Of a DNA stretch of 64,000 nt, positions 51,710 through 61,084 are shown piece after piece. Below the pieces are notes generated by a model, which was not told where the DNA came from, did not search any database, and worked only from the letters and a program-made list of their open reading frames with translations. Location: NCBI GenBank assembly GCA_963764365.1, contig CAVXSI010000017.1:1-64000 (forward strand). The letters are read 5' to 3'. Position 1 is the first letter of the stretch. Every line of letters starts with the position of its first letter. The translations under genes were made by a program, and so were the position numbers. Source of the stretch: VRUE01 sp963764365. Its GTDB lineage: Bacteria > Actinomycetota > Thermoleophilia > Solirubrobacterales > 70-9.

Positions 51710-52894
51710 TCAGGCGGCTATGAGCCGCGACTCGACGATCCCCAGCTCCCGCGCCGCCTCTCCCGCCAGCCGCGCCGCCCGCTCCAGCTCGCTCGGCCGG
51801 TGGGTCGCCATCACCGTGAAGCGCAGCCGCGAGCAGCCCTCGGGCACGGTCGGCGGCCGGATCCCCTGGGCGAAGACGCCACACTCGAGCAACCGCTCGC
51901 AGAGCGCCATCGTTCGCTCCGCATCGCCCACTTCGAGCGGGACGATCTGGCATTCGCCGCCACCGGTGGCCAGGCCCTCGGCGGCCAGCGCGCCGCGCAG
52001 CGTCGCGGCGTTGTCCTGCAGCCGCTCGACCCGCCGAGGCGCCGCTTCCAGCAGCTCCAGCGCCGCCAGCGCCGCGGCGAGCACCGGCGGCGGCGGCGCG
52101 GTCGAGAAGATGAACGGGCGCGCCGCGTTGACCAGGTACTCGCGCAGCTCGCCGCTCGCGCAGACGTAGGCGCCGTAGGAGCCGAGCGCCTTGCCGAGGG
52201 TGCCGACGACCAGGTCGACCTCCTCGCCGAGCCCGGCCGCGGCGACCGTTCCGCGCCCGCCCGGCCCGAGCGCCCCGGTCGCGTGCGCCTCGTCGACCAT
52301 CAGCCGGCAGCCGTGGCGGCGCGCCAGCTCGGCCAGGCCGGTCAGCGGCGCGACGTCGCCGTCCATCGAGAAGACTCCGTCGCTGACGATCAGCGCCGCG
52401 CGGTCGCCTGCCCGTTCGAGGCCCCAGGCGAGGTGCTCGAGGTCGCGGTGGCGGAAGACGAAGGTCTCGGCCCGTGCGAGGCGGCAGCCGTCGACGATGC
52501 TGGCGTGGTTCAGCTCGTCGGAGAAGACGACCTCGCCGCGCCCGGCCAGCGCCGCGATCGTCCCCGTGTTGGCGAGGTAGCCGGAGCCGAACAGCAGCGC
52601 CTCCTCGTAGCCCTTGAAGGCGGCCAGCCGCTCCTCGAGCTGCCGGTGCGGCGCCATGTTGCCGCTGATCAGCCGCGACGCGCCCGCCCCGGCGCCCCAG
52701 CGCATCGCCGCCTCCGCCGCGGCGCGGCGCACCTTCGGGTGGTCGGCGAGGCCGAGGTAGTTGTTCGAGCAGAGCAGCAGCACCGGGCGGTCGTCGAGCA
52801 GCACCCGCGCGCCCTGCGGGCCGCCGACCAGGCGCAGCCGCCGGTGGAGCCCCCTGTCGCGAAGCTCCTCGAGCCGCTCCGCGACGTCGGTCAT
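51710..52894 (-). CDS. bioF: 8-amino-7-oxononanoate synthase
   Basis: 394 residues. PLP enzyme joining pimeloyl-ACP/CoA and alanine. LLCSNNYLGLADHPKV, GAGASRLISGN, VDEAHATGALGPGGRG and the PLP lysine in VVGTLGKALGSYGAYV (about residue 233) are intact. It sits between bioB and bioD in one - strand operon; a GCGCGGGCGCG / CGCGCCCGCGC hairpin separates it from bioB. Confidence 0.96.
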   Translation of the reverse strand: MTDVAERLEELRDRGLHRRLRLVGGPQGARVLLDDRPVLLLCSNNYLGLADHPKVRRAAAEAAMRWGAGAGASRLISGNMAPHRQLEERLAAFKGYEEALLFGSGYLANTGTIAALAGRGEVVFSDELNHASIVDGCRLARAETFVFRHRDLEHLAWGLERAGDRAALIVSDGVFSMDGDVAPLTGLAELARRHGCRLMVDEAHATGALGPGGRGTVAAAGLGEEVDLVVGTLGKALGSYGAYVCASGELREYLVNAARPFIFSTAPPPPVLAAALAALELLEAAPRRVERLQDNAATLRGALAAEGLATGGGECQIVPLEVGDAERTMALCERLLECGVFAQGIRPPTVPEGCSRLRFTVMATHRPSELERAARLAGEAARELGIVESRLIAA

Positions 52895-52946
52895 CCCGTA
52901 GCCGCCCCCGGACGCGGAAGCGCGGGCGCGTGATTTCCGGTGGCCA

Positions 52947-54101
52947 TTAGCGCGCCCGCGCGGGAGCAGGGGAGGTGGCGTCCGGGATCGGATAGGGGGG
53001 AGGCTTCTTCACCTTCTTGACGACCCGCAGCTGGGTCGAGGGGTCCCAGAAGTCGGCTTCGTCCCGATGGTCGATCAGCGCGTCGATCGGCGTCGCCGGC
53101 GTCTCGCCGTCGAGCCAGCCGGAGCGGTTGTCGGGGCGCGGGTCGGCGCCGTTGTCGGGCTGCCGGGCCACGTTCAATCCCAGCTCCTCGAACATCGCCC
53201 GGTCGTCCTCGGGCTCGGCGCCGAGGGTGGTGAGGAAGTTGCCCATCATCACCCCGTTGAGCCCGGCCCTGACCGCCAGCGGCTGCAGCTCGCCGAGGTT
53301 CTCGACCCGGCCGCCACAGAGGCGGAAGAGGGCGCCGGGGATGATCAGGCGGAAGATCGCCACCCACTTGACGACCTCCCACGGGTCCATCAACGGGCGC
53401 TCGCCGAACTTGGTCCCGTCGCGCGGGTTGAGCAGGTTGATCGGCACCGAGGTCGGTTCCAGCTCGGCCAGCTCGAAGGCCATCTCGACCCGCTGGCGCG
53501 GCGACTCGCCGAGGTTGAGGATGCCGCCGACGCAGGTCTCCAGCCCGGCCTGCCTGACCGCGTCGATCGTCCGCAGCCGGCCCTCGTAGCGGACGGTGGT
53601 CGAGACCTCCGGGTAGTAGGAGCGCGAGGACTCGACGTTGTGGTGGACCCGCTGGATGCCGGCCTCGCGCAACGCCCTCGCCCGCTCCGCCGACATGTGG
53701 CCGATCGAGGCGCAGCGCTTCAGGTTGGTGTGCTCGGAGACCAGTTCGGCCCCCTCGAGGATCTTCGCGAAGTCGCGCTTGGAGAGCCCCTGGCCCTGCG
53801 TGACCATGCAGAAGCGGTGGGCGCCGGCGGCCTCGGCCGCGCGGGCGTGCTCGAGGATCTGCTCGGGCTCCATCATCGCGTGCATCGGCGTGTCCGCCTC
53901 GGCGTAGCGCGACTGGGCGCAGAAGCCGCAGTCCTCGGCGCAGCCGCCCGACTTGGCGTTGACCAGCGAGCACATGTCGGTCGAGTCGCCGAAGTTCTGC
54001 TCGCGCACCTTCCAGGCCCGCTCGACCAGATCGCCGATCTCCTCGTGGTCGCTCAACGCGCCGAGCGCCAGCGCCTCCTCGAAGGTGACAAGGGACTCCA
54101 T
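52947..54101 (-). CDS. bioB: Biotin synthase
   Basis: 384 residues. Radical SAM enzyme inserting sulfur into dethiobiotin. The [4Fe-4S] motif is GGCAEDCGFCAQS (about residues 51-63); HHNVESSRSYYPEV and INLLNPRDGT follow. The last ~40 residues are a proline-rich tail (KKVKKPPPYPIPDATSPAP) longer than usual. Confidence 0.96.
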   Translation of the reverse strand: MESLVTFEEALALGALSDHEEIGDLVERAWKVREQNFGDSTDMCSLVNAKSGGCAEDCGFCAQSRYAEADTPMHAMMEPEQILEHARAAEAAGAHRFCMVTQGQGLSKRDFAKILEGAELVSEHTNLKRCASIGHMSAERARALREAGIQRVHHNVESSRSYYPEVSTTVRYEGRLRTIDAVRQAGLETCVGGILNLGESPRQRVEMAFELAELEPTSVPINLLNPRDGTKFGERPLMDPWEVVKWVAIFRLIIPGALFRLCGGRVENLGELQPLAVRAGLNGVMMGNFLTTLGAEPEDDRAMFEELGLNVARQPDNGADPRPDNRSGWLDGETPATPIDALIDHRDEADFWDPSTQLRVVKKVKKPPPYPIPDATSPAPARAR

Positions 54102-54114
54102 CCGGCCGCGAAGG

Positions 54115-55593
54115 CTAGGAGTCGCGCCGGACGGCGGCGAGATCGCCGGCCGCGAGCCGCACCGCGTCGCGGCCCGAGCGCTTCGCCTCGTACAGCGCCG
54201 CGTCGGCCTGCTCCTCGAGCAAGGCGAGGTCGGTGGCGATGCTTGGGCCGAACATCGCGATCCCGACGCTGACCGTGATCGGCGGCACCGCCTCCTCGTC
54301 GGGGGCGTGCTCGCGGATCGCGTTGCCGATCTCCTCGCCGACGATCCTCGCCTCGGCCGGGTCGCAGTGCGGCAGCACGACCGCGAACTCGTCGCCGCCC
54401 AGCCGCGCCACCACGTCGGTCGTCCGCATCCGCGAGCGCAGGACGCCGGCGATGTCGGCGATCACGCGGTCGCCGACCGGGTGCCCGAGCGTGTCGTTGA
54501 CCCGCTTGAAGTTGTCGAGGTCGAGCATCAGCAGCGCCCCTTCGCCTCCCTCGCGGCGGCTGCGCGCCAGCTCGGTCTGCAGGTCCTCCTCGAAGCGGCG
54601 CCGGTTCTTCAGCCCGGTCAGTGGGTCCTGGCTGGCCTGTCGCCGCAGCTCCTGCATCCGCTCGTTGCGGCTCCAGATCAGGACCAGGGCCGCGAGCAGC
54701 GCCGCCAGCGCGATCCCGACCACGGCGATCAACACCGGCAGGCTGACGCCGGGGCGGTTCGGGTCCCGGACGACCAGCAGCCAGGTCCGGTCGGCGATCC
54801 GGAACGGCGCGCTCGCCGCCTCGCTGCGGTCGAGCGGTCCGCCGGCGACGGTGCGACCGCGTTCGTCGAGCTGCACGTCGACTTCGTCCGGCAGCGCCGT
54901 GGTCGCCGCGGCCGCCAGGTCGGAGACCCTGAAGGCGCCGGTGGCGAAGCCGACCAGCGCGGCGCGGCGCTGGGCGACGGTGGCGATCGGGGCGCGGTCG
55001 CGGTAGACCGGGCGGAAGACGTTGATGCCGGTGCCGCCGAGCGGCAGGTGGATCACCGGCGTCGCGGCGGGATGCCCGTCGTCGCGGGCCTTGAAAAGGT
55101 CCGAGGAGCGGACCGGGTCGGAGCCGAGGTCGTAGCCGAGCGGCGTCGCCACCGGCGACTTCGACCTGGTCGCGACCAGCGTCAGCGGGAAGTAGAGGGG
55201 CTGGTGTCCCTCGCGCTGCAGCGCGCCGAGCCGACCGCGGTCGAGGATCGGGTAGCCGTGGCTGCGCTCGAAGGCGCGCCGCTTCCGGCCGGGAACCGCT
55301 TCGACGAAGGCGGTGGCCGAGAGGGCGCCGCTTTCCAGCAGCGAGTGCGCCATCACCTGGAACTCGTGCCGGCTGACGTGCTCGTCGGCCTGGAAGAAGG
55401 CGCCGACGGTCGAGAGCTGGCCGACCGAGAGCGCCGCCAGGGCTTCGGCCTGGCGCGCCGAGCGCACCGCCTCGTTGCGCTGTGTCTGCGCGAAGTTCTG
55501 AGCTTCGCGATGGTGGCCGATCAGCGCGATCGCGAGCGAGCCGATCGCGATCGCGGCGACCACTGCGTATCCAAGCCAAAAGCGAAGGCGCAT
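54115..55593 (-). CDS. Membrane diguanylate cyclase with CHASE sensor domain
   Basis: 492 residues from ATG 55593. TM helix 1 near residues 5-26 (WLGYAVVAAIAIGSLAIALI), an extracytoplasmic CHASE domain (residues ~30-285), TM helix 2 (VLIAVVGIALAALLAALVLI), then GGDEF: DPLTGLKNRRRFEEDLQ, DLDNFKRVNDTLGHPVGDRV and the active-site loop RLGGDEFAVV. It should make cyclic di-GMP in response to an external ligand. No inhibitory RxxD is obvious directly before GGDEF. Confidence 0.9.
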   Translation of the reverse strand: MRLRFWLGYAVVAAIAIGSLAIALIGHHREAQNFAQTQRNEAVRSARQAEALAALSVGQLSTVGAFFQADEHVSRHEFQVMAHSLLESGALSATAFVEAVPGRKRRAFERSHGYPILDRGRLGALQREGHQPLYFPLTLVATRSKSPVATPLGYDLGSDPVRSSDLFKARDDGHPAATPVIHLPLGGTGINVFRPVYRDRAPIATVAQRRAALVGFATGAFRVSDLAAAATTALPDEVDVQLDERGRTVAGGPLDRSEAASAPFRIADRTWLLVVRDPNRPGVSLPVLIAVVGIALAALLAALVLIWSRNERMQELRRQASQDPLTGLKNRRRFEEDLQTELARSRREGGEGALLMLDLDNFKRVNDTLGHPVGDRVIADIAGVLRSRMRTTDVVARLGGDEFAVVLPHCDPAEARIVGEEIGNAIREHAPDEEAVPPITVSVGIAMFGPSIATDLALLEEQADAALYEAKRSGRDAVRLAAGDLAAVRRDS

Positions 55594-55625
55594 AGGAGTA
55601 TCTTCGGCCAACCGCGCCCGCACCA

Positions 55626-56258
55626 TTACTCGGCAGGAACGCTTGCGAGCGACTCCCAGAGGTAGAGCGAAGCGAGGCTGCGGTGCGGGCGCCAGGCCTC
55701 GCCGATCTCCAGCACCCGCGCCGGGGCCGGCATCTCCGCCAGCCCGTACTCGATCTGCACCGCCTTGCGGATCCCCAGATCGCCGCCGGAGAGGACGTCG
55801 GGCCGTTCGAGGTGGAAGAGCAGGAACATCTCCGCCGTCCACTGGCCGAGTCCGCGGACGGCGACGATCTCCGCGATCACCTCGGAGTCGGGCAGCTCGC
55901 CGAGCCGGTCCAGCTCGAGCTCGCCGGAGAGCGCGTGCGCGGCGAGGTCGCGGACGTACTCGACCTTGCGCCCGGAGAGGCCGCAGCCGCGCAGCTCCTC
56001 CTCTCCGGCATCGAGCAGTTGCTCGGGCGAGGGCGTGGTGCCGCCGAACAGCTCGCAGACCCGGCGGTAGATCGTCCGCGCCGCCTTGGTAGAGAGCTGC
56101 TGGCCGACGATCGCTCGCAGCAGGGCGCCGTAGGCGTCGGCGGGGCGCTCCTCGCTGCGCCGCCGCAGCCGCGTCTCCAGGTCGATCTCGCCGATCCGCT
56201 CGACCAGCTCGGCCATCGCCGGGTCGGTGGCGGCAAGCTCGCGGGCGGCTGCGCTCAC
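55626..56258 (-). CDS. DNA-3-methyladenine glycosylase II-like (HhH-GPD)
   Basis: 210 residues. HhH-GPD fold with IVGQQLSTKAARTIYRRV, the hairpin VRGLGQWTAEMFLLF and the catalytic Asp in LSGGDLGIRKAVQ. Acts in base excision repair of alkylated DNA. It lacks the extra N-terminal domain of E. coli AlkA, as short forms do. Overlaps the next gene by 4 nt. Confidence 0.9.
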   Translation of the reverse strand: MSAAARELAATDPAMAELVERIGEIDLETRLRRRSEERPADAYGALLRAIVGQQLSTKAARTIYRRVCELFGGTTPSPEQLLDAGEEELRGCGLSGRKVEYVRDLAAHALSGELELDRLGELPDSEVIAEIVAVRGLGQWTAEMFLLFHLERPDVLSGGDLGIRKAVQIEYGLAEMPAPARVLEIGEAWRPHRSLASLYLWESLASVPAE

Positions 56259-57061
56259 CGCCCTCGCCAGACCGGCTTGCGCTTCTCGGCGAAGGCGGTG
56301 ATCCCCTCGCGCAGGTCCTCGGAGGAGAAGCAGGACTCGCGCAGGGCGATCAGCCCCGACTCCTGCTGCTCGCTGAGGATCGCGTTCTGGTTGAGGATTT
56401 CGATCGCCCGCTTGTTGCCGCGCATCGAGAGCGGCGCGTTGGCGGCGACCCCTGCGGCCACCTCGACCGCCGCCTCGTCGAAGCCCTCCGGCTCGACCAC
56501 CTCGTGCACGAGGCCGATCTGCTCGGCCCGCCGCGCCTCGAAGTTGCGCCCGGTGAGGAACAGCTCCTTGGTCCGCGCCAGGCCGACCGTGTCGAGGAAC
56601 TTGCGCAGGCCGGTGTGGCCGTAGACGAGGCCGAGCTTGGCCGGCGGCATCCCGAGCTTGGCGCCGGCGGCGCAGAGCCGCAGGTCGCAGGTGACCGCCA
56701 ACTCGAGGCCGCCGCCGAGGCAGTGGCCGTTGATCGCCGCGACGGTCGGCCAGGGGTGCTTGGCGATCGCCTCCATCGCCGCGTGGAAGGGGTGGGCGAC
56801 GAGCGCCTCGGCGTCGCGCTCGAAGGTCTCCGCGGAGAACGAGGCGAGGTCGTAGCCGGCGGAGAAGACCGGCGGCGCCCCGGTCAGCAGCACGCAGCGG
56901 GTCTCGATCCCGCGGTCGAGCCGCGGCAGCGTCTCGGCCAGCGCGTCGAGGATCTCGTGGTCGAGGGCGTTGCGCCGCTCGGGGTTGGAGATGCGGATGC
57001 GGACGACCGCGTCGGCCGGCGAGTCGAGGATCAGCTTGCCGCCGGCCAGCTCGTCCGTCAC
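56255..57061 (-). CDS. Enoyl-CoA hydratase/isomerase family protein
   Basis: 268 residues, crotonase fold. PVFSAGYDLASFSAETF and AAINGHCLGGGLELAVTCDL form the acyl-CoA oxyanion pocket; LGLVYGHTGLRKFL and AEQIGLVHEVV follow. The usual hydratase glutamates are not both evident (KLGLVYGHTGL), so exact reaction is unsure. Upstream on the same strand is a small biotin-carrier protein. Confidence 0.87.
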   Translation of the reverse strand: MTDELAGGKLILDSPADAVVRIRISNPERRNALDHEILDALAETLPRLDRGIETRCVLLTGAPPVFSAGYDLASFSAETFERDAEALVAHPFHAAMEAIAKHPWPTVAAINGHCLGGGLELAVTCDLRLCAAGAKLGMPPAKLGLVYGHTGLRKFLDTVGLARTKELFLTGRNFEARRAEQIGLVHEVVEPEGFDEAAVEVAAGVAANAPLSMRGNKRAIEILNQNAILSEQQESGLIALRESCFSSEDLREGITAFAEKRKPVWRGR

Positions 57062-57074
57062 CGCGGGTCCCGCC

Positions 57075-57287
57075 TCACTCCAGCACTACGAGGACGTCGC
57101 CTTCGCTCACCGACTGGCCCTCCTCGCAGCGGATCTCCCTGACGGTGCCGTCGTCCTCGGCCTCGACCGGGATCTCCATCTTCATCGACTCGAGGATGAC
57201 CACGGTGTCGCCGTCCTCGACGCTGTCGCCGACCGCGACCTCGATCTTCCACACGTTGCCGGTGATGTGTGCCTCGATCTCCGCCAT
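57075..57287 (-). CDS. Small biotin/lipoyl carrier protein (BCCP-like)
   Basis: 70 residues, a free-standing biotinyl domain: ITGNVWKIEVAVGDSVEDGD, the biotin-attachment site ESMKME (Lys about 36), and GQSVSEGDVLVVLE. It would carry CO2 for an acyl-CoA carboxylase whose other subunits are elsewhere. The nearby bio genes supply the cofactor. Confidence 0.92.
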   Translation of the reverse strand: MAEIEAHITGNVWKIEVAVGDSVEDGDTVVILESMKMEIPVEAEDDGTVREIRCEEGQSVSEGDVLVVLE

Positions 57288-57314
57288 CGCGCGGGACAAT
57301 ATCCACCGCCGTGA

Positions 57315-58337
57315 CACGACGTTCCGAGGAAGCTGCGTGGTGCTTTCAGGTTCCTCGGCGCGCGATCTGCGCGAGGCCACCAAGGCGCTTGCCGGGCGTC
57401 GGGGAGACGCTGTCGACTCCGACCGGCTGCTCTTGCCGATGGACTTCCGCTCCCACTGCCGCGCGGTGGGGGTCGTCGACGGCGTGCCCGAAGTCTCGTG
57501 TCGGCCGAAGGACCTTCTCAGCGCCGCCGGGGAAGAGGCGATCTCGTCGCTCGCGCCCTTCTTCTCCGATCTCGATCACGCCTGGCAGACCTACCTTCGC
57601 GTGGGGGGCTTCCCCCGGGCCGCGAGTGACTTCGTGACCTCGGCTGCCGTGAGCCCCGGCTTCGTGCGGGCGCTTTGGGACGTGATCGCGGGCGACGCCT
57701 TCCGGACCACCGGAATGAGCGACGGCGAGGTCGCCGAGTTCCTCGAGCGTCTGGTGGTCGGCCTTGCCTCGCCGATCAACGCCTCATCGGTTGCACGTGA
57801 AGTGGGCCTCTCAGACAACCACAGGGTCAACGATCGGGTCGACGCGCTTGGCTTCGCCCTGATCGCCTGGCGCTGCCACCAGGTCAGGCGTGGTTTGCCA
57901 AACCTGAGGGCGCAGGAGAAGGTCTACTTCGCAGATCCCCTGCTCGCCCGACTGCCCAACCTCAGGGATGAGAGGCGAAGGGATCCCGGACGAGCTCCGT
58001 CCTCAGCGAGCAGCAGCTGGGCCTGCTCCTGCTCCGCGCGGTCGGGGGGAAAGGCCCGGGCGCGCTGCTTGAGGCGAGCACGGTGATGTATGAGCGGGTA
58101 TCGAGCAGTGCCGAGATCGACTTTGTCGGGCCTGAGTTGGGGATCGGCTTCGAGGGCAAGTACATAGATGGGCCGTGGCGACGCGCCGCCCAGACTCTGC
58201 GCTCGCGCGGCGGCGGCGTTTTCGCCACCAGATCGGTGATCGACCTGGAGGATGGCCGCGAGCCCGGAGCGGTATGGGCGGTTCCTGCCGGGATCCTCGC
58301 CTGGCTCCTGGGCACTGCGCGGCAGACGCGCCGGTGA
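57315..58337 (+). pseudogene. Remnant of a DUF4143-family AAA ATPase
   Basis: Similarity begins mid-protein at LSGSSARDLREATKALAGRR and LLPMDFRSHC, so the P-loop half is missing; the biotin-carrier gene occupies that place. The DUF4143 part continues (FSDLDHAWQTYLRVGGFPRA, SPINASSVAREVGLSDNHRV) to FADPLLARLPNLRDERR near 57970. The end lies in another frame (LSEQQLGLLLLRAVGG, SSSAEIDFVG, GIGFEGKYIDGPW) to the stop at 58337. Two single-base insertions near 57986-58003 would explain the shift. No start codon with a ribosome binding site is seen. Confidence 0.8.
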
Positions 58338-58430
58338 AAGTCGATCCGAGGATGCCCAATATCGATCCTGACGGGAGGCTCGGTTAACGGTCGCCGTCGC
58401 CACGTCAACGAGGCGACGGATGGCGGTGCC

Positions 58431-59285
58431 GTGCCTGATCGAGTGGTCGTCATTGTCGCCGCGCGCAACGAGGCCGACCGGATCGGCGGGACGCTGGCGG
58501 CGCTGCGCGGGGCGCTGCCGGGCGCGGCGCTGTGGGTCGCCGACGACGCCTCCGACGACGGCACCGCCGAGGCGGCGCTGGTGGCCGGCGCTCAGGTGGT
58601 CAGCCGGGGGCGGCCGCATGGCACGAGTCAGTCGGAGGGCCCCCGTGTGCGGCTGGCGAGCGCCGGACCAAGCGGGGCAAGGACGCAGGGAGGCCGAATA
58701 GCAGCGCTATTTGGCCGACTGAGGACGCCGCGGCGCGCAGCGTCCGCCGCCGCCAGGCGTGCGCGGGGGCCCTCCGGCGGGCTCGGCAAGGGGGCGAATG
58801 TGACCGCGGCGGTCGAGGCGGCGCTGAGCGCCGAGCCGGCGCCCGCGCTGGTCCTCCTCTGCGACGGCGACCTCGGCGCGTCGGCGGCGAGGCTGGTGCC
58901 GCTGGTCGAGGCGGTCCGGGCGGGTGAGTGCGACATCGCCGTAGCCGGCTTCAGCCGCCGGGTCGGCGGCGGCTTCGGCCTTGCCCTCGGCTTCGCCCGC
59001 TGGGCGATCCGCCGCCGCTGCGGGCTGGAGACCGCGGCGCCGATCTCCGGCCAGCGGGCGATGCGGGTCGATGTCCTCCGCGCCGTGCTCCCCTTCGCCC
59101 GCGGCTACGGGATGGAGATCGGGATGACGATCGACGCGGTCTGCGCCGGCTACTCGCTCCGCGAGTACGAGCTCGATCTCTCACATCGCGCCACCCGCCG
59201 CTCACTTGCCGGCTTCGCCCACCGCGCACGGCAGCTGCTGGACTTCGTCCGCGCGTTCCACGCCCGCCGCACCGGGTGTGGATAG
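58431..59285 (+). CDS. Family 2 glycosyltransferase with an in-frame palindromic insertion
   Basis: 284 residues. N-terminal GT-A fold VVVIVAARNEADRIGGTLAA, DDASDDGTAEAA, and later LVLLCDGDLGASAARL (metal-binding Asp region) and AAPISGQRAMRVDVL. Between VVSRGRP and LGKGANVTAAV, where family members read straight through, lie about 48 residues encoded by family A repeat 58633-58776 (RAPDQ-like Ala/Arg-rich segment). GTG start. Acceptor unknown; polyprenyl or lipid sugar transfer is possible. Confidence 0.85.
   Translation: MPDRVVVIVAARNEADRIGGTLAALRGALPGAALWVADDASDDGTAEAALVAGAQVVSRGRPHGTSQSEGPRVRLASAGPSGARTQGGRIAALFGRLRTPRRAASAAARRARGPSGGLGKGANVTAAVEAALSAEPAPALVLLCDGDLGASAARLVPLVEAVRAGECDIAVAGFSRRVGGGFGLALGFARWAIRRRCGLETAAPISGQRAMRVDVLRAVLPFARGYGMEIGMTIDAVCAGYSLREYELDLSHRATRRSLAGFAHRARQLLDFVRAFHARRTGCG
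58633..58776 (+). repeat. Family A palindromic element inserted in frame in the glycosyltransferase
   Basis: 144 bp, exactly 48 codons. Arms CGGAGGGCCCCCG and CGGGGGCCCTCCG, then GGCTGGCG / CGCCAGGC. The core is GCAAGGACGCAGGG, hairpin GGCCGAATAGC-agc-GCTATTTGGCC, then CGACTGAGGACGCCG. Central ~100 bp match the copy at 61774. Confidence 0.85.
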
Positions 59286-59510
59286 CCGCTCAGCTGCCCC
59301 TTCCCCTGTTTATCGATCCCCAAGCCGACGCCTACCGCCGGCTTCGACAGCGCGTCGACGTAATCGGAGAAGTTGAGGCTGGATTTGCCGACGATGACGA
59401 CCGCCCCGCCGACCACCGCCGCGATCACCACGATCGGACCCGCTGAGATGTTCCATATCGGATCTCTTCCGACTGGTTCTGAAGGAACGTCGTAATACCC
59501 TGCTGACCGC
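59286..59510. other. Intergenic region before glpK
   Basis: No supported gene. The - strand has an open stretch with one hydrophobic segment (GPIVVIAAVVGGAVVIVG) followed by KSSLNFSDYVDALSKPAVGV and no usable start codon; it may be a small membrane protein or chance. A TAATAC -10 candidate (59493-59498) lies 12 nt before glpK. Confidence 0.35.
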
Positions 59511-60959
59511 GTGATTCTCGCGATCGACCAGGGGACCACCGGGACGACCTGCATCGTCTTCGACGGCGAGGGGCGGATCGCCGGGCGGGCCTACTCGGAG
59601 CTCGAGCAGCACTTCCCGCGGCCGGGCTGGGTCGAGCACGACGCCGGCGAGATCTGGGAGGTGACGCGGCGGGTCGCAGCCGAGGCGATCGCCGACGCCG
59701 GCATCGAGGGGCGCGAGCTCGAGGCGATCGGGATCGCCAACCAGCGCGAGACCGTCGTCGCCTGGGACCCGGCGACGGGCGAGCCTCTCCACCGGGCGCT
59801 GGTCTGGCAGGACCGCCGCACCGCCGCCCGCTGCGACGAGCTGCGCGAGCAGGGGCGCGAGGCGCTGGTCCGCGAGCGCACCGGCCTCGTCCTCGACCCC
59901 TACTTCTCCGGCACCAAGATCGAGTGGCTGCTGCGCAACGCCGAGCGCGCCGAGCGGGCGGTCTTCGGCACGGTCGACTCCTGGCTGCTGTTCAAGCTGA
60001 CCGGACGCCACGCGACCGACCACAGCAACGCCTCGCGAACGATGCTGTTCGACATCCGCCGGCTCGCCTGGGACGCGGAGCTGTGCGCGATGCTCGGCGT
60101 CGACCCGGGGCGGCTGCCGGAGCCGCTGCCCTCGGCCCACGTCTACGGGACGACCTCGGAGTTCGGCGGCGAGGTGCCGGTGGCGGGGATCGCCGGCGAT
60201 CAGCAGGCGGCCCTGTTCGGCCAGGCCTGCCTCGAGCCGGGCAGCGCCAAGAACACCTATGGGACCGGCAGCTTCGTCCTGCTCAACGTCGGCGCCGAGG
60301 CGCCGGGCCCGACCGAGGGGCTGCTGAGCACGGTCGCCTGCGCGCCCGACGAGCGAGCGGCCTACGCGCTCGAGGCCTCGATCTTCGTCACCGGCGCCGC
60401 GGTGCAGTGGCTGCGCGACGGGCTGGGGGTCATCGACGAGGCGGGGGAGAGCGAGGGTCTGGCCGCCTCGCTCGACTCCAACGACGGCGTTTACTTCGTG
60501 CCGGCGCTGACCGGGCTCGGCTCGCCGCACTGGGACCCCTACGCCCGCGGCACGATCGTCGGCTTGACCCGCGGCAGCGGCCGCGCCCACCTGGCGCGGG
60601 CGGCGCTGGAGGCGATCGCCTACCAGACGGTCGACGCGGTGCTGGCCGAGGAGGCGGCCGCCGGCAGGCGGCTGGCCGAGCTGAAGGCCGACGGCGGCGC
60701 GACCGCCAACCGCTGGCTGATGCAGTTCCAGGCCGACGTGCTGGGGGCGCCGGTGTCGGTCCCGGAGATCGCTGAGACGACGGCGCTTGGCGCCGCCTAC
60801 CTGGCCGGGGTCGCGACCGGCCGCTGGAGCGCCGCGCAGGTCGCCGCGATGTGGCGCGAGGGGGCCCGCTACGAGCCGCGGATGGAGGCCGGGGAGCGCG
60901 AGCGCCTGCTCGCCGAATGGCACCGCGCGGTCGATCGCTCCCGCGGCTGGGCGGCCTGA
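59511..60959 (+). CDS. glpK: Glycerol kinase
   Basis: 482 residues, slightly shorter than E. coli GlpK. ILAIDQGTTGTTCIVFD is the ATP-binding start; FPRPGWVEHDAGEIWEVT, IANQRETVVAWD, VAGIAGDQQAALFGQ, GTGSFVLLN and KADGGATANRWLMQFQ follow. It makes glycerol-3-phosphate for catabolism or lipid synthesis. The next gene, plsC-like, uses its product downstream. GTG start. Confidence 0.95.
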   Translation: MILAIDQGTTGTTCIVFDGEGRIAGRAYSELEQHFPRPGWVEHDAGEIWEVTRRVAAEAIADAGIEGRELEAIGIANQRETVVAWDPATGEPLHRALVWQDRRTAARCDELREQGREALVRERTGLVLDPYFSGTKIEWLLRNAERAERAVFGTVDSWLLFKLTGRHATDHSNASRTMLFDIRRLAWDAELCAMLGVDPGRLPEPLPSAHVYGTTSEFGGEVPVAGIAGDQQAALFGQACLEPGSAKNTYGTGSFVLLNVGAEAPGPTEGLLSTVACAPDERAAYALEASIFVTGAAVQWLRDGLGVIDEAGESEGLAASLDSNDGVYFVPALTGLGSPHWDPYARGTIVGLTRGSGRAHLARAALEAIAYQTVDAVLAEEAAAGRRLAELKADGGATANRWLMQFQADVLGAPVSVPEIAETTALGAAYLAGVATGRWSAAQVAAMWREGARYEPRMEAGERERLLAEWHRAVDRSRGWAA

Positions 60960-60962
60960 CCG

Positions 60963-61009
60963 GCGCGTTCGAGCTTTGTCCCGCCATGCGACTCAAAGCT
61001 CGAACGCGC
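60963..61009 (+). terminator. Terminator-like hairpin after glpK
   Basis: 16-nt perfect arms GCGCGTTCGAGCTTTG / CAAAGCTCGAACGCGC with a 15-nt loop. It lies 3 nt after the glpK stop and should separate glpK from the acyltransferase gene. Confidence 0.75.
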
Positions 61010-61084
61010 TGCGGCTGCCCGCGTAACCGTCGCCGCGACAGGGGGTAGCAGGCGGCAACCGGCCCCGCCCGGTCCGTCTCTCCA

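Noticed and set aside
59290..59460. Small membrane protein on the - strand before glpK
   Set aside because: A hydrophobic segment is present but there is no usable start codon in frame and no ribosome binding site.
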